The notes below the pieces were generated by a model. That model saw only the letters and a list, made by a program, of their open reading frames with translations, had not been told where the DNA came from and searched no databases. A stretch of 64,000 bases of DNA from Pseudoneurospora amorphoporcata (taxonomy: Eukaryota; Ascomycota; Sordariomycetes; Sordariales; Sordariaceae), in contig MU859158.1 of NCBI GenBank assembly GCA_033297205.1, positions 1 through 64,000 on the forward strand, read 5' to 3'. How positions within the stretch are numbered: position 1 is the first letter of the stretch; the number at the start of each line of letters is the position of its first letter. Shown piece after piece: positions 33,090-44,827 of the stretch. Position numbers and translations under genes: made by a program.

Positions 33090-36000
33090 CTTGCAGAGCT
33101 CCCAACACGTCGGCAGAGTGACCAATTCCTTGCCAAGTCTTTGTAGGTAGGTTGAATGAGGACGTCCGTGAACTATGAGGCGCGCTGGGAGGTCTGGGTT
33201 CGGCGAAGGTCGTCAAAGAAACGGCGCTCGGTACGTCGAGATATCCGGATAGTTGTTGAAGAGAGTGGTGTCCCGGAGCTTTAGCGCACGGTGAGCGGCA
33301 TGATCGGAAAGGTATGACGGGTAGAAGCTCGGAGAATTACTGGAATGACGGAGCGACACCGGGATGCGCAGAGATGGTGCGAATCGATGGGGGTCTGAAA
33401 AGCTGGTCGTGTGGAAAAGAGTGCGTCGAGTGCAGGACCAACTTGGAGAAGTGGAAGGCGGACCCGAAATGGGCAATCAGGAAGCTGTTGGAAGTGGTGC
33501 GTCTTTCGCAAAGGAAGAAGAGAGAGGGAAAAAAAAAACAAGACGACGGTGCCTCTCGACAGACGGCGGCAGGCGGGATGGTCTGACGAGTGGTAGTCGT
33601 GGTCGTGACGGAAAACGGAGGGAGGGACCGTCGACTTTTTAGGTAGTGTAGCGAAGTTGTGGTAGTGTGGTAGACTTTGGTCCAGACACCACGCGACAGC
33701 GCAGTGGACGTTGGTGGTCGAGAACCGACGGAACGGAACTTGGATTTCTCGATGCACTGGAGACCAGCAGAACCAGATGCGAAGTCGAGGATCTGTCGAG
33801 GATCTACCTACCTACCTTAGACGTGGAACCTTGAGGGGCGACGTCGGAGAAAACGAAGGTGGGTGGTGCTTCGCTCGGGGGCGGCCAGACGGGGGTTCGC
33901 TTGGAAGCAGACTTTTTTTCGAGGTTCCCTTTTAACTCACTGGCACTTTTGGCGGCCGGCAACGACGCCCTTTTTAGCGGCCTGTAGTGACAGCCTGAGC
34001 GCTCGCTAGGGTGAGAGTGCCAAAGTCCGTATGGTAAGGAAGGTACCTCGAGCCGTTTGGACCTGCCTTCCGTTGCTTCGTGGTGGAAGCTCAAGGGGCG
34101 GGGCACACGCGACCTGTTCTCGTTTTGGGCTAAAGTGGAAAGATGGAAGGCCACCTGCACCTGTAGCACCTTCTCAACGCTTCAGTTTCGGATCCAAAGC
34201 TGCTACCAACCAGAGCTACCTTTGAAAGGATACCTTAGAAACCGGTGAATACCTCTAGGTAGGTCACGAAGCGCCAGGATATGAAAGCCGGGGCGTCTTT
34301 GTTGAAAGAGCTCAGATCTGAAGTGGTGTGCACCTGGAACTTAGAAGCTTCACCCTGGAAGGCATGACTGCAGTGTGGGCAAACGACCTGAGAACGCCAG
34401 GTTCCCTGGTCCGAAAGCTACATGAGAAGGAGACCTAGGAACGAGGAAATCCGTGAAGACATGGAATCAAAGCGATCACGGTAGCCCGACGAGAGCTCTC
34501 CGCACCTGGGCTTTGCGAGGCAGAGGTAGGGAGGTAGCTCTCGTCGAGCCCAAGGACCTGATGAGAGGAAGCTAGCGTGTACAATACCTAGTTCGCGATG
34601 GCTTGGAGGTCATGTGCAAGCTCAACGGATGATGGACCAACCGAGCAGGAAACAGATCCAATGCTCTGGATCCGAGATGCATACAAGTGCCAGTGATGGT
34701 GTGCGACCTGACGTGGAATGCACTCGGTAAAAGCGCAATCCAGTCGGGCACTGCAATGCGTAGGAACTTGTCGCTTCATCTGACAGACCATCTGGACATG
34801 GTGATCCCACTTGCCCACACATACACGCCGCCGCCGGAAAGTGAAGCACAATTTCATGTGTGTTCGGCAGGAATGAGTTGTGGCCGGACATTCGCCTGTC
34901 GGGGACAACACCGACTGTGAATAGTTTGAGCCCGAACGAGAAGGAACACAAAGAGTGAAGAAATGGAGAGAAACAACACAAGTGATAAGGTACATGGCGA
35001 GGAAATTGCGGTCGAATTGAGTGGCAGCAGGTACGTACCGCTCCGGATGAGAATTAAGCATTATGACCCATATTTTTACGGCTGATGAATGGTCAGCTTT
35101 GTCAAACGGGTTGAGCACGGGCTCCATGCCACGTCCGGATCGACACTGACGCATGGCGGAAGCTTTAATCCATCATCATCCATTCCGGGCGGTAAACCAG
35201 GGCCGTTCTCCTTTTGGTGTTACTTGGTGGTAGGTCGACATGAGAAGTGCTCAGTTATAGGCTTAGAGAATTCTAGACGAGGCAGAGATTCTGGTAAAAA
35301 GATCCAATCGCAGCATCGGACTCCTATGACAGAGGCTGCCCGACTTGCAGCTGCAAGTCAGTGGCAGCGAGGCCGAGGCAGCTATGAGCAGACCTCAACC
35401 GAACCCGGAACTTGAAGATGCTCAAGTCCCAGGAAATGCGAAGCCGTGCCCCCAATGTCTACACTAGAAGCCAGAAATATCGCTGCTTGCGGGCAACCCT
35501 AAAAGGAAATTGGTTGTAAGGTCATACGTACTCTGGAAGAACCGACCTACTAGTTTTATGGCATTCCTACTTCTACACCGTGAATGTCCGTACACGAAAC
35601 GGTTGCAAATGTCTCGAAAAACAAAGAGCTGGAAATGGTGCTGCGCCCGGCTGGAGAGCAGCGTATGACGGAACATTGCATAGTCTTACCCAGCTACTGT
35701 TGTGTACAGGTGCCTCGCAGACGATTAAAGCTTTCATGGACTCCATGAGAATTGGAATATCACGAGTCGTGTGATTTCGCGGTAGAACCTAAAGCGGTAT
35801 TTCCGGCCGGGTTGCACACTGCTACCCTATGCGCTAGTGAGGATCCCTTTAATCATGGCAATCAAGACAGCTTCGCAGTTCACGCTTTCGATCTGCAGGT
35901 ATTTCCTTGACACTCAGTAACCGGGCACATCCAGAAGAGATGGAATCATAAGGTAGTTCATATTATTGCTTTCACCATAAGGTAGGTAAGTAAGCGTCTT

Positions 36001-36732
36001 TGAGACTGCAAGTTACCAGTTACGCCAGCCCGCCGCTAGCTCACTGGCTTTTTGGCAGGAGTGATGGCGGGGAGGGCCAAGCACCCGCTGATGGCGTCGT
36101 TGGTTGGCAAGGATGAGGTGGATGGTTGCCCCTCCCGCGTTCTGATACCTAGGCAACTGCCCACCTGAAGGCGCCGGGTCATCACCAACACAACAAAACG
36201 TCCAACAATCATCAACAACTTTTGTTCTGACTCATGTCTTTCTAGAAATTTTGAAGGGCCGCGCAGACATCATCTCCAAGTCTCTTTGAAGGTGTTTCCT
36301 ACACATTATTACGTGCCTACAAGTCCAGCTCCTCATCATTCCCCCCGGCGGCTCAGGAGCTAGTAACCTCCTACTGGGATAACAGCCTCGATTCAGTACA
36401 AATCAAGACTACATCCACAAACAATTGAATATCCAATTCCTCAACTCGGGTTTCTTGTCATTCACGATTCTCAGAGAAGATCGTTATACATCAGGCAGAC
36501 GCCTGGAGGCGGTACCCCGTTCGGAGGTGGTCGCCGCCTGTTCCACCGACAAGGCTGGATATCGTGGAGACGTGGATAAAACAGCGAGACCCGTTGCAAC
36601 ATCCCAAACGGAAAAAGGTCCACGACACACTTCCGTTCTCTTTTGTTCGAGCTCCGAGACGACGAAACTTCCTAGCTCCCCATCTCCGAGGGAAGACCAC
36701 CTGAGCTTCTGTCCTCCCCGCTTTAGACGACC
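33090..36732. other. 3.6-kb interval without a supported gene
   Basis: Normal base composition, no RIP signature. The two flanking genes diverge, so both promoters lie within. The longest frame, 188 codons at 34588-35154 on the minus strand with an ATG, shows no motif I recognise. I saw no tRNA or 5S rRNA pattern. It may contain leaders with introns, long non-coding RNA or a lineage-specific gene. Confidence 0.4.
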
Positions 36733-38836
36733 ATGTACAACACAAACAACATGCAGACCCCTGACGACGCTGAGGCGCCATTGTCCTTTATATACCCAAT
36801 TGGTAAGCTGGTTATTTCCTTAATTCTCACCCAACCATTCTGGCCATGTGCGAGATTGACACAATATCGTTGGCCGCAACTGTTGCTCAGCGCCGAAAGG
36901 GGCCACATTTGTTTCCTACAAACATGTCCATAACACTCAGTGCCAAGCGGCATTTTTATGCTCATGGAGGAATATCAGATCATTTGTCTTACAATAGAGT
37001 CATGATGTCCGTCATTATACAGACAGTCCGGCGTAGGGTGGCTACGTACCTCGCACTCCTCGCATGGCGATACCTGTTCCAGGAAACAGCTTATCTCATA
37101 TCCTTCGCGTTGTACTCATTTCCCGAGTCAGTCGCATGTGCTCTCCAGTACGGTTGAGCTACCCGAAAGACGGGTGTTATTTGGTTCGGGGGTTGTGTTA
37201 CCATCCATGCATTTGAGCCCGAGTGTTTGTCACGAAGCAGGTCAAGGCCGAACGGAGATATTCTGTCACCTGAGCTCCGAAAGAGTCATGTTTTGGTAAT
37301 GATGCTAACCGAGAGTGAATACTGTAGGGTATAGCAGCGCATCTGATTGCGGCTATTGTCGAGGGACTTCCCGTGCAGGTAAACGAAAACGTAAATGGAG
37401 TTCCCATTTCAACCCTATCCCTTCTCCTTTCCCGAGCACTACCGAGTCTATTCCCCCCCTGGTGTTATACATGTTACACGATAAGCCTCATTAGTCTGGG
37501 TTCTTCGGTTTGTGTGTCCGAGACCAAGGAACAAGTGCCTAGTTGGGGATATGGTTGGATGTAAGGCCCACGTCTAACCCGCTTTGACACAGGTCACTCT
37601 TACTATGCTACGACTAAGTCCTTATCAACGAACCTATACCAAAAGTTAGTTGATCGGTATTGGAGACGGTCCGGGACTCTTCTCTACAGGCCGAACCCCA
37701 GAAATTCTTGTTGTCCCCACTATACTCTTCGTCTGGACTCAACAGAGTACAAACCTACGAAAGACCAGCGGCAAACAGTCAACCGGTTCAACAACTACGT
37801 TATCGGCCCTGAGTACACACATGCTGCTGCCAGTCTTCACCCTCGTACGCGCCAGGAAGCACGAAAACGGCACAATGAGTTCGATTTGATTGAAAGAATC
37901 CATGAACCCGAGGCACAATTCCTGAAGACGCCTCCAGAGCCAGCCCACAGGTTTCATGTCACATTGGAGCCAGACGAATTTACGGAGGAAAAATATCTCG
38001 TCTTTGAGAACTATCAGAGACTTGTTCATAAAGAGGGCCCTGACAAGATTTCGCGCCCTGGATTCAAGAGGTTCCTGTGCAATTCGCCTCTTAAGCGTGA
38101 AACCATTTACGATTCAGAGGGAGTTCGGCGCCAGGTGGGCTCTTACCACCAGTGTTACTGGCTGGACGGGAAACTTGTTGCAATAGGGGTGCTAGACCTG
38201 CTTCCCCACGCCGTCAGCTCGGTGTATTTTCTCTACCATGAGTCGTTCCACTCACACAATCCAGGCAAGCTCAGTGCCATGCGAGAGATTGCTTTGGCTC
38301 GAGAGGACGGCTATCGTTGGTGGTATCCGGGATTCTACATCCATAGCTGCCCCAAGATGAAGTACAAGATGGACTTCAAGCCGCAGTTTGTTCTCGATCC
38401 CGAGACGCTGGCCTGGGAGTTGATGGACAAGGAGGCGTTGGCGGTTTTTGACACAAATCACTACGTCAGCCTTTCCAGGGAGCGGCAACGGAAGGAGTCC
38501 GGAGATGCCCCGAAGCTCTTCGAAGGTCATTTCATTCAGCCAGAGAGTGACAGCGAAGGTGATGAGGAAGAAGGGGACTTTTTGCTGGGCAGCAGTATGC
38601 CGGGCATCCCATCGTTGGAAGAGATGAAGCAGCTGGATATGGACAACCTAGTCCTGTGCTCAGATTCTGCCCCCGGGTACTTTCTGACTTCCGACCTGGT
38701 CAATTGGGAACAACATGATATTGGAGTGGACAGCAGGTCGATCAAGTCAATGATTGCAGAGCTTGTGGCAGCGATGGGGACGGACGTGATGGACGAAATT
38801 TGTGTGGACTTCCGGAGGAAAACTCGTGTGCTATAA
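36733..38836 (+). CDS. ate1: Arginyl-tRNA--protein transferase 1 (N-end rule), 454 aa
   Basis: Three exons: 36733-36802, 37328-37378 and 37593-38836, with introns of 525 and 214 bp. Splicing creates the conserved run PIGYSSASDCGYC. Key family features are CGYC (Cys31/Cys34), the Cys80-Cys81 pair in NSCCPHY, WRRSGTLLY, and the C-terminal domain with YHQCYWLDGKLVAIGVLDLLP and YWWYPGFYIHSCPKMKYK-like spacing. ATE1 transfers arginine from Arg-tRNA to acidic N-termini, marking proteins for ubiquitin-dependent degradation; the cysteines are the sites implicated in Fe-S/regulatory binding. An acidic linker (SDSEGDEEEGD) sits near residue 360. Exon 1 is accepted because phase and motif continuity are exact. 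Confidence 0.95.
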
Positions 38837-39432
38837 TATAGACACACGAGAGAGAAGAGCGACGAAGGGAACAGGTGGCTCAAGAAACAAACTACACGTG
38901 GGCTCACCAAATAAAACAGTGATTGTGTGTGTAGTATTTTTGCAACCGACCTGGGGAGTTGAATAGCGCATACATAGGATCTTTCTTTATTCCAGCGCAT
39001 TTTCTTCGTCAATCGATGCTCGCATCTTTACGCAAATGGTCCATTGGTTAAAGGCCAAAAATGGGAGTACGGTGTGTGTTGGCGAGTTCCTTCCCATTTT
39101 ATGGATTGTGCAGAATGTTCCTTCCCTCTGGGCAGAGTGATCCATGTAGAAGACCAAATTCGGCAGTGACGATGTGCGGCTGCATCCACGAAATGAACAA
39201 TCGTTTAATTGCGAGTGGAGGACACTTCGTTGGCTGAGACTGAAGGTGATCCATTATGGAGCCGAAAGGTCTTGTTGCCTTCGCGCATCTGACCGGAAGG
39301 AATGGGGAACGTCGAAGGCAATCTTCTTCCACCACGGACTCTTTCAGTTTCTGCGTGAATCGAGTTATATTCGCTATGTCCCCCTTTCCAGCAACTTTCG
39401 TTGTCTTTGCCGCCTAAACATATTTGTCTACA
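38837..39432. other. Intergenic region after ate1
   Basis: Contains the ate1 3' UTR and the leader of the next gene. Frames such as 39174-39719 overlap the next gene out of frame and are not real. Nothing else seen apart from the poly(A) motif listed separately. Confidence 0.4.
38910..38915 (+). terminator. Possible polyadenylation signal of ate1
   Basis: AATAAA, 74 bases after the ate1 stop codon, a plausible distance for a cleavage signal. Fungal signals are loose, so this is suggestive only. Confidence 0.35.
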
Positions 39433-41249
39433 ATGGAAGGAACAACAGTCAACCTAGGAAGCATCACAGTTGCCCGAAAAAACTCGCCCTTATCTCTCGA
39501 ACTGACAGCCTCTTGCCTCATCGACTCGGAAACGGCTACGTTGGAGTTGAACCAGCTTACTGCAACCGACTTGTTCCAGCACTCCAAAGACGGAAATCTA
39601 TGGGTGGCAAAGTCGGGGTCTTGCCAGCTTGTTTTCAAGACGTTCATCAATGGCCAGCTACCAGATCCGAATGTGATCAATCCGGCTATCATCTCATCAC
39701 TCATTGGCATGGCTGCTGAGTGCTCGGTAAGTTTTACGAGATTCCTCAGCACCGACAGACATATGATCCCGATTGCTGACTCGTGCTTGATCAGCTCTGG
39801 GAAGAAATTGATCTTCAACTTAGAGCTAAGCATTCAACACTTCCGTTTGGCTTCCAGGATGGGGACCAGAAGCCGGAGACTTCCTACTTTTTGTGCCACC
39901 CAGATCTCTCCTCGGAGATGATCGTACCGCCCACAGTAACTTGCGTCAAGTTCAGAGGCTTGGTGTGTAAGGTTAATCTTCGGATCGATACATCGTGGAG
40001 GGGGGCCGGCGAGCCCCAGCGACCGTCGAACAAGGCCAATCAAGAAATTACACAGACAGAACCAGAGCTACCTGTGGTCGAAGAGACCGGACCTGGTGGG
40101 CGAAGAAATCCACGACGGATCACAAGGACCGCAAATGTCAAGTATGCGGACACTTCGCGGCAGCCAGTCAGGAAAGCTCATCCAGACACTCAACCAGACT
40201 CGACAAACTCCGAGCCGGATGGAGTTATCCTACTGTCAATCTCGAAAGAGGAACAGAAAAAGATGGCATTGTTTCTGGATGTGGCGCTCCGGAAGCTTCT
40301 AGGAGTCAAGCACACTTCCCCTGGGGTAAAGGTCACCGAGGACACACAACTCCCCTCGCTTATAGACATTGCGCCGGCAGTATGGAATCTTCGCTACTTA
40401 CAGGTATGTATGAGCGTACAGGGCAGGAAGTGACGCAGTATGGAGATGTTGGCTGACACTTGTATATAGTCCATGACAGTACATGCGCAAACAATTCCGA
40501 CAATCGCCAACGGAATGGCTCGGTTGCGCAATGCTCGGTCAGCAACGCTGAGGGCGAAAGTGAACAAGCTGTTGGGAGCTGAAGCTGTCAGTAGTACCAC
40601 AAGCCACCCAGATGATTATGAAGACGGAATCAGAAAGGAAGTCGAGAAGAGGCTGTGGTCGTTATGCCAGACGAGCATCCATGTCGAGCCTACTGTCAAG
40701 ACCAGCAAGCGAAAAGCCAAGGCTGATGGAGAAGCCCTGGCAGATACGCAAGCAGAGGAGATGCTGGACGAATTCACTCAACTGACTGAAGATGGCTGGG
40801 TGAACCATCACCATTCGTCTTTGGCTCATGACTACCCTTTTGGTCTTTTCGAGGAAGGCACAGACTCAGATACGGAGACGGACACAGACGCGGTTGAGTA
40901 CGAGTATCAATACGAGCTGGGAAATGCCGCCCTTTTGGAGGATCGCGAGGGGTGGCTGTCCGAGGATCACAGCGAGGAAGAAACATATGGCGAGAACGAA
41001 ATCGATCTCGGGGATGCTGATGGAGAGGTCATGGCACTCTACGAACCTCAGCCGAGTTCCGAAGGTGACTACGTCTATGCAGATGCGCTTGGAAACCTTC
41101 ATCCGATTCCGAGGCACCAAGCAATACAGGCAGGTCAGATAGACTATCTAGCGGGTGATGAGCTGCATTTTGAAGAGGAGTATTATGAAGAGGGGTTTGG
41201 GGATCCGGAAGAGTATTTAGGAGGATATCTAGAATGGGGTTTTGCATAA
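39433..41249 (+). CDS. Unknown acidic protein, 560 aa
   Basis: Three exons: 39433-39726, 39795-40403, 40470-41249. Introns are 68 and 66 bp with GTAAGT/GTATGT donors, CTGAC branch sites and CAG/TAG acceptors, all phase 0, so the model is strong even though the product is not recognised. The N-terminal 230 residues look globular (hydrophobic strands, FKTFINGQLPDPNVINP, LWEEIDLQL). A basic, Pro/Gly-rich linker follows (about residues 165-215), then a helical part (EEQKKMALFLDVALRKLLG). The C-terminal 150 residues are strongly acidic and tyrosine-rich (YEYQYELG, FEEEYYEEGFG). There is no signal peptide or membrane segment. It may be a nuclear or scaffolding protein, but I do not assign a function. 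Confidence 0.82.
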
Positions 41250-41872
41250 AATCATAGATTCGCACCATACGGGACCAGAGTACTCTAACACTCCGTGAAC
41301 AATGTGGGATAAAACTTCCAAAAAGTTGCCCGTAATCACAACAGAGGGATTTGATTCAACAAAATTCTTTTGCTGTGTATTTCCAACAGCCCCAAGCACA
41401 CGACTTCAAAACAGTCCAAGTCATGACATGCTATCCGTTCGGCAAATAGCCAGGCCTGTATCCAAGCACCAAGAGTGACGCCGTTGCCTTCCTTGGGGCT
41501 TTTCCCACCAGGGGATCAAGAAGACATATCCCAATCGGTGAGGTATCATGAGCCGCGTCCCAGATAACTTCGAGGTTCGAGTTCTACCAACACAGGGTAT
41601 CTCTCGCCGAAGAAGAACCCGGTTTTCTGTCCATCCGTCGATGCCGGTGTCGCAATCCCTGGGAACAGGCGTGACGACCTTCAATGTCTTCCACCTCTTT
41701 CCGTCATCCTTCATCAAGGCAGAATCTGATCATCCTTTGTCTTGCTCTCCCCAGCCTCCATATTATCCGCCCACGACTTTCATACTACTTAGACTGAAAA
41801 TCCTGCCCCGTATCGTTCCATCCGATTTCCTCCCAGTTCCCTTTAGTCGTCCCATCTCCCTTCAGCCCATTT
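41250..41872. other. Convergent 3' region
   Basis: Between the unknown acidic-protein gene (plus) and the small membrane-protein gene (minus). No supported gene or RNA. Confidence 0.4.
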
Positions 41873-42130
41873 TCATTCCTTAACCCCTCCCCCACCCGGC
41901 GCAGCCTTCTTGTTCTCACCCGGGCTCGCAGCCCCCTTCTTCTTCTTGTTCTTGGCCGCCCGCTGCTCCGGCTTCAAAGTCGCGTAGTGGATGTACCACA
42001 GCAGCACGCATTGGAGGATGACGGCGATGAGCACGACGACAAGAATCGTAAAAAGGATGGGCTGGTCGTTGAGTACCGCCACAGCTTGGGGGGTGGCGCC
42101 GATTTTGAGGAACCAGTCGAATTGGCCCAT
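41873..42130 (-). CDS. Small single-pass membrane protein, 85 aa
   Basis: An uninterrupted ATG-started frame. Residues 1-25 are polar to mildly hydrophobic (MGQFDWFLKIG). Residues 26-48 are one strongly hydrophobic helix (LFTILVVVLIAVILQCVLLW), ending in an aromatic belt WYIHY. The tail is very basic (KNKKKKG) then glycine-rich (PGGGGVKE). This is the layout of a tail-facing-cytosol membrane microprotein; positive-inside topology would put the lysine tail in the cytosol. The distribution of features is too coherent for a chance frame, and it is not a shadow of another gene. No family recognised. Confidence 0.65.
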   Translation of the reverse strand: MGQFDWFLKIGATPQAVAVLNDQPILFTILVVVLIAVILQCVLLWYIHYATLKPEQRAAKNKKKKGAASPGENKKAAPGGGGVKE

Positions 42131-43173
42131 TTTGTAGGTGTGATGCGTTGGTTGTGGCTGTTAATGTGTCTGGAGGGTTGTGAGACTGGTCGTTGTGTTT
42201 TGTGGTGGCCAATGGGCGTTTGGTATGTAGAAAAATGTATGATGTGATGATGTGGTTGGTTGCCAGTCGCTGTCGCTGTGCTCGGGTATAATATGGTGAT
42301 GATGAGAGTGATCGATGAGGAGGATATGATATCTTGATAGTAGGTGGCCACCAGGGCGTCTGATTGAAGTTCGAGTTAAAAGGTTCTGATGGTATTAAAG
42401 TAATTGTTATGTTCCTCGAGATGTATGTGGCTGTTGCTTGCGCCGCGCGACAATGACAGATGAGTCGTGGGCAATGAAGTTATTCCCAGTCGCAGGTTTG
42501 GTATGTGGACATGCAGATCAAGAGATTGAGAATAGAAAAAGGCAAACCAGAAAAGATCAGTTCGCAACAAAAGATACTCACAGTCCCTCCTTTAACCAGG
42601 AGAGCCGGAACCTACCAGGGGCATGAAACCAAGGACGTCACATTGAAGAGATGCACAAGTCGAGATCTCAGGCGACGGGACTGACGGCGGCGGCAAGAGA
42701 GCTTCAATTTCAGGGGACTCGGCTGTTTCAAACTTTCAGAGCTGCGACAGAAAAGGGTCCCTCCAGATCCCCTTCAAGCACATGGACACCTTACGTAAGC
42801 AGAGAACGGGCTCGTGGGCCGTGGCAGCTCATCCGGACTGGCCCCCGTGTGCCTGAACGATTGCCGTGGCCGGTTCGGCGGGCGCGGTCGAAGTGCGGGA
42901 CGCAGCGGGAGCCTCTGGGAAGCTCGGACCACCAAAAATTGCTGGGGGGCCGGTCGGTAGTTTCCGTCGCATGCCACTTTGGATTGGCGGGCGCCAGTCT
43001 CCAAAAAACTAGTAGAGCCGCGAAATAGACTCGACGAGGGACGTCCGGCTCCGAGGGTTCTCAACCGCGAAGGAAACCAGCTGCCGTCATTGGGGGACGC
43101 CCAACTACCAACCCTGCCCTCCCACCACCACCTTTCACCTCCTCCGGCCTCCATCCAGTCCCGCCTGCCAACC
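42131..43173. other. Divergent promoter region
   Basis: Upstream of both the small membrane-protein gene (minus) and mrps5 (plus). The open frame from 42979 runs into mrps5 in frame, but its first codons lack presequence character, so I treat it as leader. No other gene seen. Confidence 0.4.
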
Positions 43174-44682
43174 ATGAGTGCGGCACGCCTCGTTGCCCGG
43201 AGCTTCCTCTCCCGGCGTCTGGCCGCCGCTGTCCCGGCCGCTGCACCGGCAGCTTCCACCCCGGCCGCGTCGACATGTCAGCAACAGCAGTCCCAATTCC
43301 ACAGCTCCGCCCACCTCGAGGCCCGGAGGCGATCGCGCTTCAAGAGTGTCCGCGCCGTCGAGATGGGCCTGACCTCGGACGAGAAGATCTCGAGTTTCAC
43401 CAAGAAGAAGTTCGCCGAGTACACGGAAGACGAGAAGGCCGCCCTCGCCCACAACTACCCCACCGAACACATGGAGTCCATCGAGGCCGCCGAGGCCGCC
43501 ATCGACCCCAAGGACCTGACGATACAAGGTCGCCTGCGCATCGACCCGTACCGCATGCCCTACATTGACGACTTTAGCGAGATACAACCCATCATCGACA
43601 AGCGCGCCCGCCGCTCGGCGCCCCCCAGCCACAAGGCGCGCTTCATGGACGTCGACGAGTTCACCCAGGACCTGATCAACTGGGCCGATGAGATCCGCCG
43701 GGGTGAGCCGACGCACAAGATGAAGAAGCTGAAGGACTTCGTACCGGAGGAGTTCCAGAAGAAGCCTGAGGGGCAGTGGCCAAAGGACGTCCGGGACGAA
43801 GCCTTTACCAACTTCTGGGCCTACCTCAAGGAGCAGAAGGATGCCGACGCCAAGGCCGCCGCCAACGCGACCGGTCCTACCGACGGCGACATTCTCTCGT
43901 ACATTCTCGAGCGCTCGTCCATGACCGACAATAACCTGCAGGCCAACTCGTCGCTGGCGCCCGCCCTTCCCGATAAGGTCCCCGGCGTGGAGGGCAGGTA
44001 CAGGAACGCGGTCGACCCGGCCGACGACGGTCTCGATGACAAGGGTCAGTTCCAGGAGCTGAAGAAGCGGACGGGCATGTCGGTCCGTCAGATTCTCAAT
44101 CTCAAAACTAAATTGCTGGTTCGACGTCGTGTCGTGAACCAGACCCGTCTGGGCAAGATCGCCAGCGCCTCGGTCATGGTCATTGCCGGAAACGGCGACG
44201 GCTGGCTCGGTCTCGGTATGGCCAAGTCGGTCGAACCTCAAATCGCTCAGGAAAAGGCCACCCTGATGGCTATCCAGAGCATGCAGCCCATCCCCCGCTA
44301 CGAGAACAGGACCATCTATGGCGAGGTCACCGCCAAGGTTTCTGGCACCATTGTGCGCCTGAACTCGCGTCCTCCTGGTATGTCTATGTCGTTGTTATTG
44401 TACTCCCCTTCACATTCAAATCATACTTGTATCCCACTAACATGTGCAACTTTCTCTCCAGGATTCGGTCTCCGCGTCTCCCATCGTATCTTCGAAATGT
44501 GCCGCGCCGCCGGCATCCGCGACCTCAGCGCAAAGTTCCTGCGGTCGCGCAACCCCATGAACACAGTAAAGGCCACTTACCAGGCCCTTCTCAGCCAGCC
44601 CAACCCCGAACAGCTCGCCATCGGTAGGGGCAAGAAGCTCGTCGACGTTCGCAAGGTTTACTATGGCGGGTCTGTACACTAA
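43174..44682 (+). CDS. mrps5: Mitochondrial small-subunit ribosomal protein uS5m (MRPS5), 474 aa
   Basis: Two exons, 43174-44377 and 44462-44682, with an 84-bp intron (donor GTATGT, ACTAAC branch, acceptor CTCCAG) within codon GGA. The N-terminal 50 residues (MSAARLVARSFLSRRLAAA) form a classic presequence. The S5 N-terminal RNA-binding domain is visible in KLLVRRRVVNQTRLGKI and VIAGNGDGWLGLG; the C-terminal S5 domain is in exon 2 (GFGLRVSHRIFEMCRAAGIRDLSAK). It builds the decoding-site side of the mitoribosome small subunit. The 250-residue middle part is a mitochondrial/fungal extension. I start at 43174 because the sequence turns into a presequence exactly there; in-frame codons upstream look like translated leader. 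Confidence 0.94.
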   Translation: MSAARLVARSFLSRRLAAAVPAAAPAASTPAASTCQQQQSQFHSSAHLEARRRSRFKSVRAVEMGLTSDEKISSFTKKKFAEYTEDEKAALAHNYPTEHMESIEAAEAAIDPKDLTIQGRLRIDPYRMPYIDDFSEIQPIIDKRARRSAPPSHKARFMDVDEFTQDLINWADEIRRGEPTHKMKKLKDFVPEEFQKKPEGQWPKDVRDEAFTNFWAYLKEQKDADAKAAANATGPTDGDILSYILERSSMTDNNLQANSSLAPALPDKVPGVEGRYRNAVDPADDGLDDKGQFQELKKRTGMSVRQILNLKTKLLVRRRVVNQTRLGKIASASVMVIAGNGDGWLGLGMAKSVEPQIAQEKATLMAIQSMQPIPRYENRTIYGEVTAKVSGTIVRLNSRPPGMSMSLLLYSPSHSNHTCIPLTCATFSPGFGLRVSHRIFEMCRAAGIRDLSAKFLRSRNPMNTVKATYQALLSQPNPEQLAIGRGKKLVDVRKVYYGGSVH

Positions 44683-44691
44683 AGAAATCTT

Positions 44692-44698
<7 letters not shown>

Positions 44699-44744
<46 letters not shown>

Positions 44745-44773
44745 GAATAAGAAGCTTTTTTTTTTCCCCCAAA

Positions 44774-44826
<53 letters not shown>
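44699..44826. repeat. Paired homopolymers: A43 then T51, possible hairpin
   Basis: Forty-three consecutive A (44699-44741) are followed by a 34-base spacer and fifty-one consecutive T (44776-44826). A further T run is found at each inner edge (44690-44698 and 44755-44765). The two runs could pair as an A:T hairpin. The run lies 17 bases after the mrps5 stop. A long run like this may also be a sequencing or assembly artefact. Confidence 0.8.

Positions 44827-44827
<1 letters not shown>

Noticed and set aside
41570..41590. B-box-like GGTTCGAGTTC
   Set aside because: No A-box or cloverleaf in the upstream 80 bases.
42979..43173. Upstream in-frame extension of mrps5
   Set aside because: No family similarity, and a mitochondrial presequence begins exactly at 43174.
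43135..44241. 368-codon minus-strand frame antisense to mrps5
   Set aside because: It is the antisense of a GC-rich coding region, a common artefact, and the plus strand holds the S5 domain.
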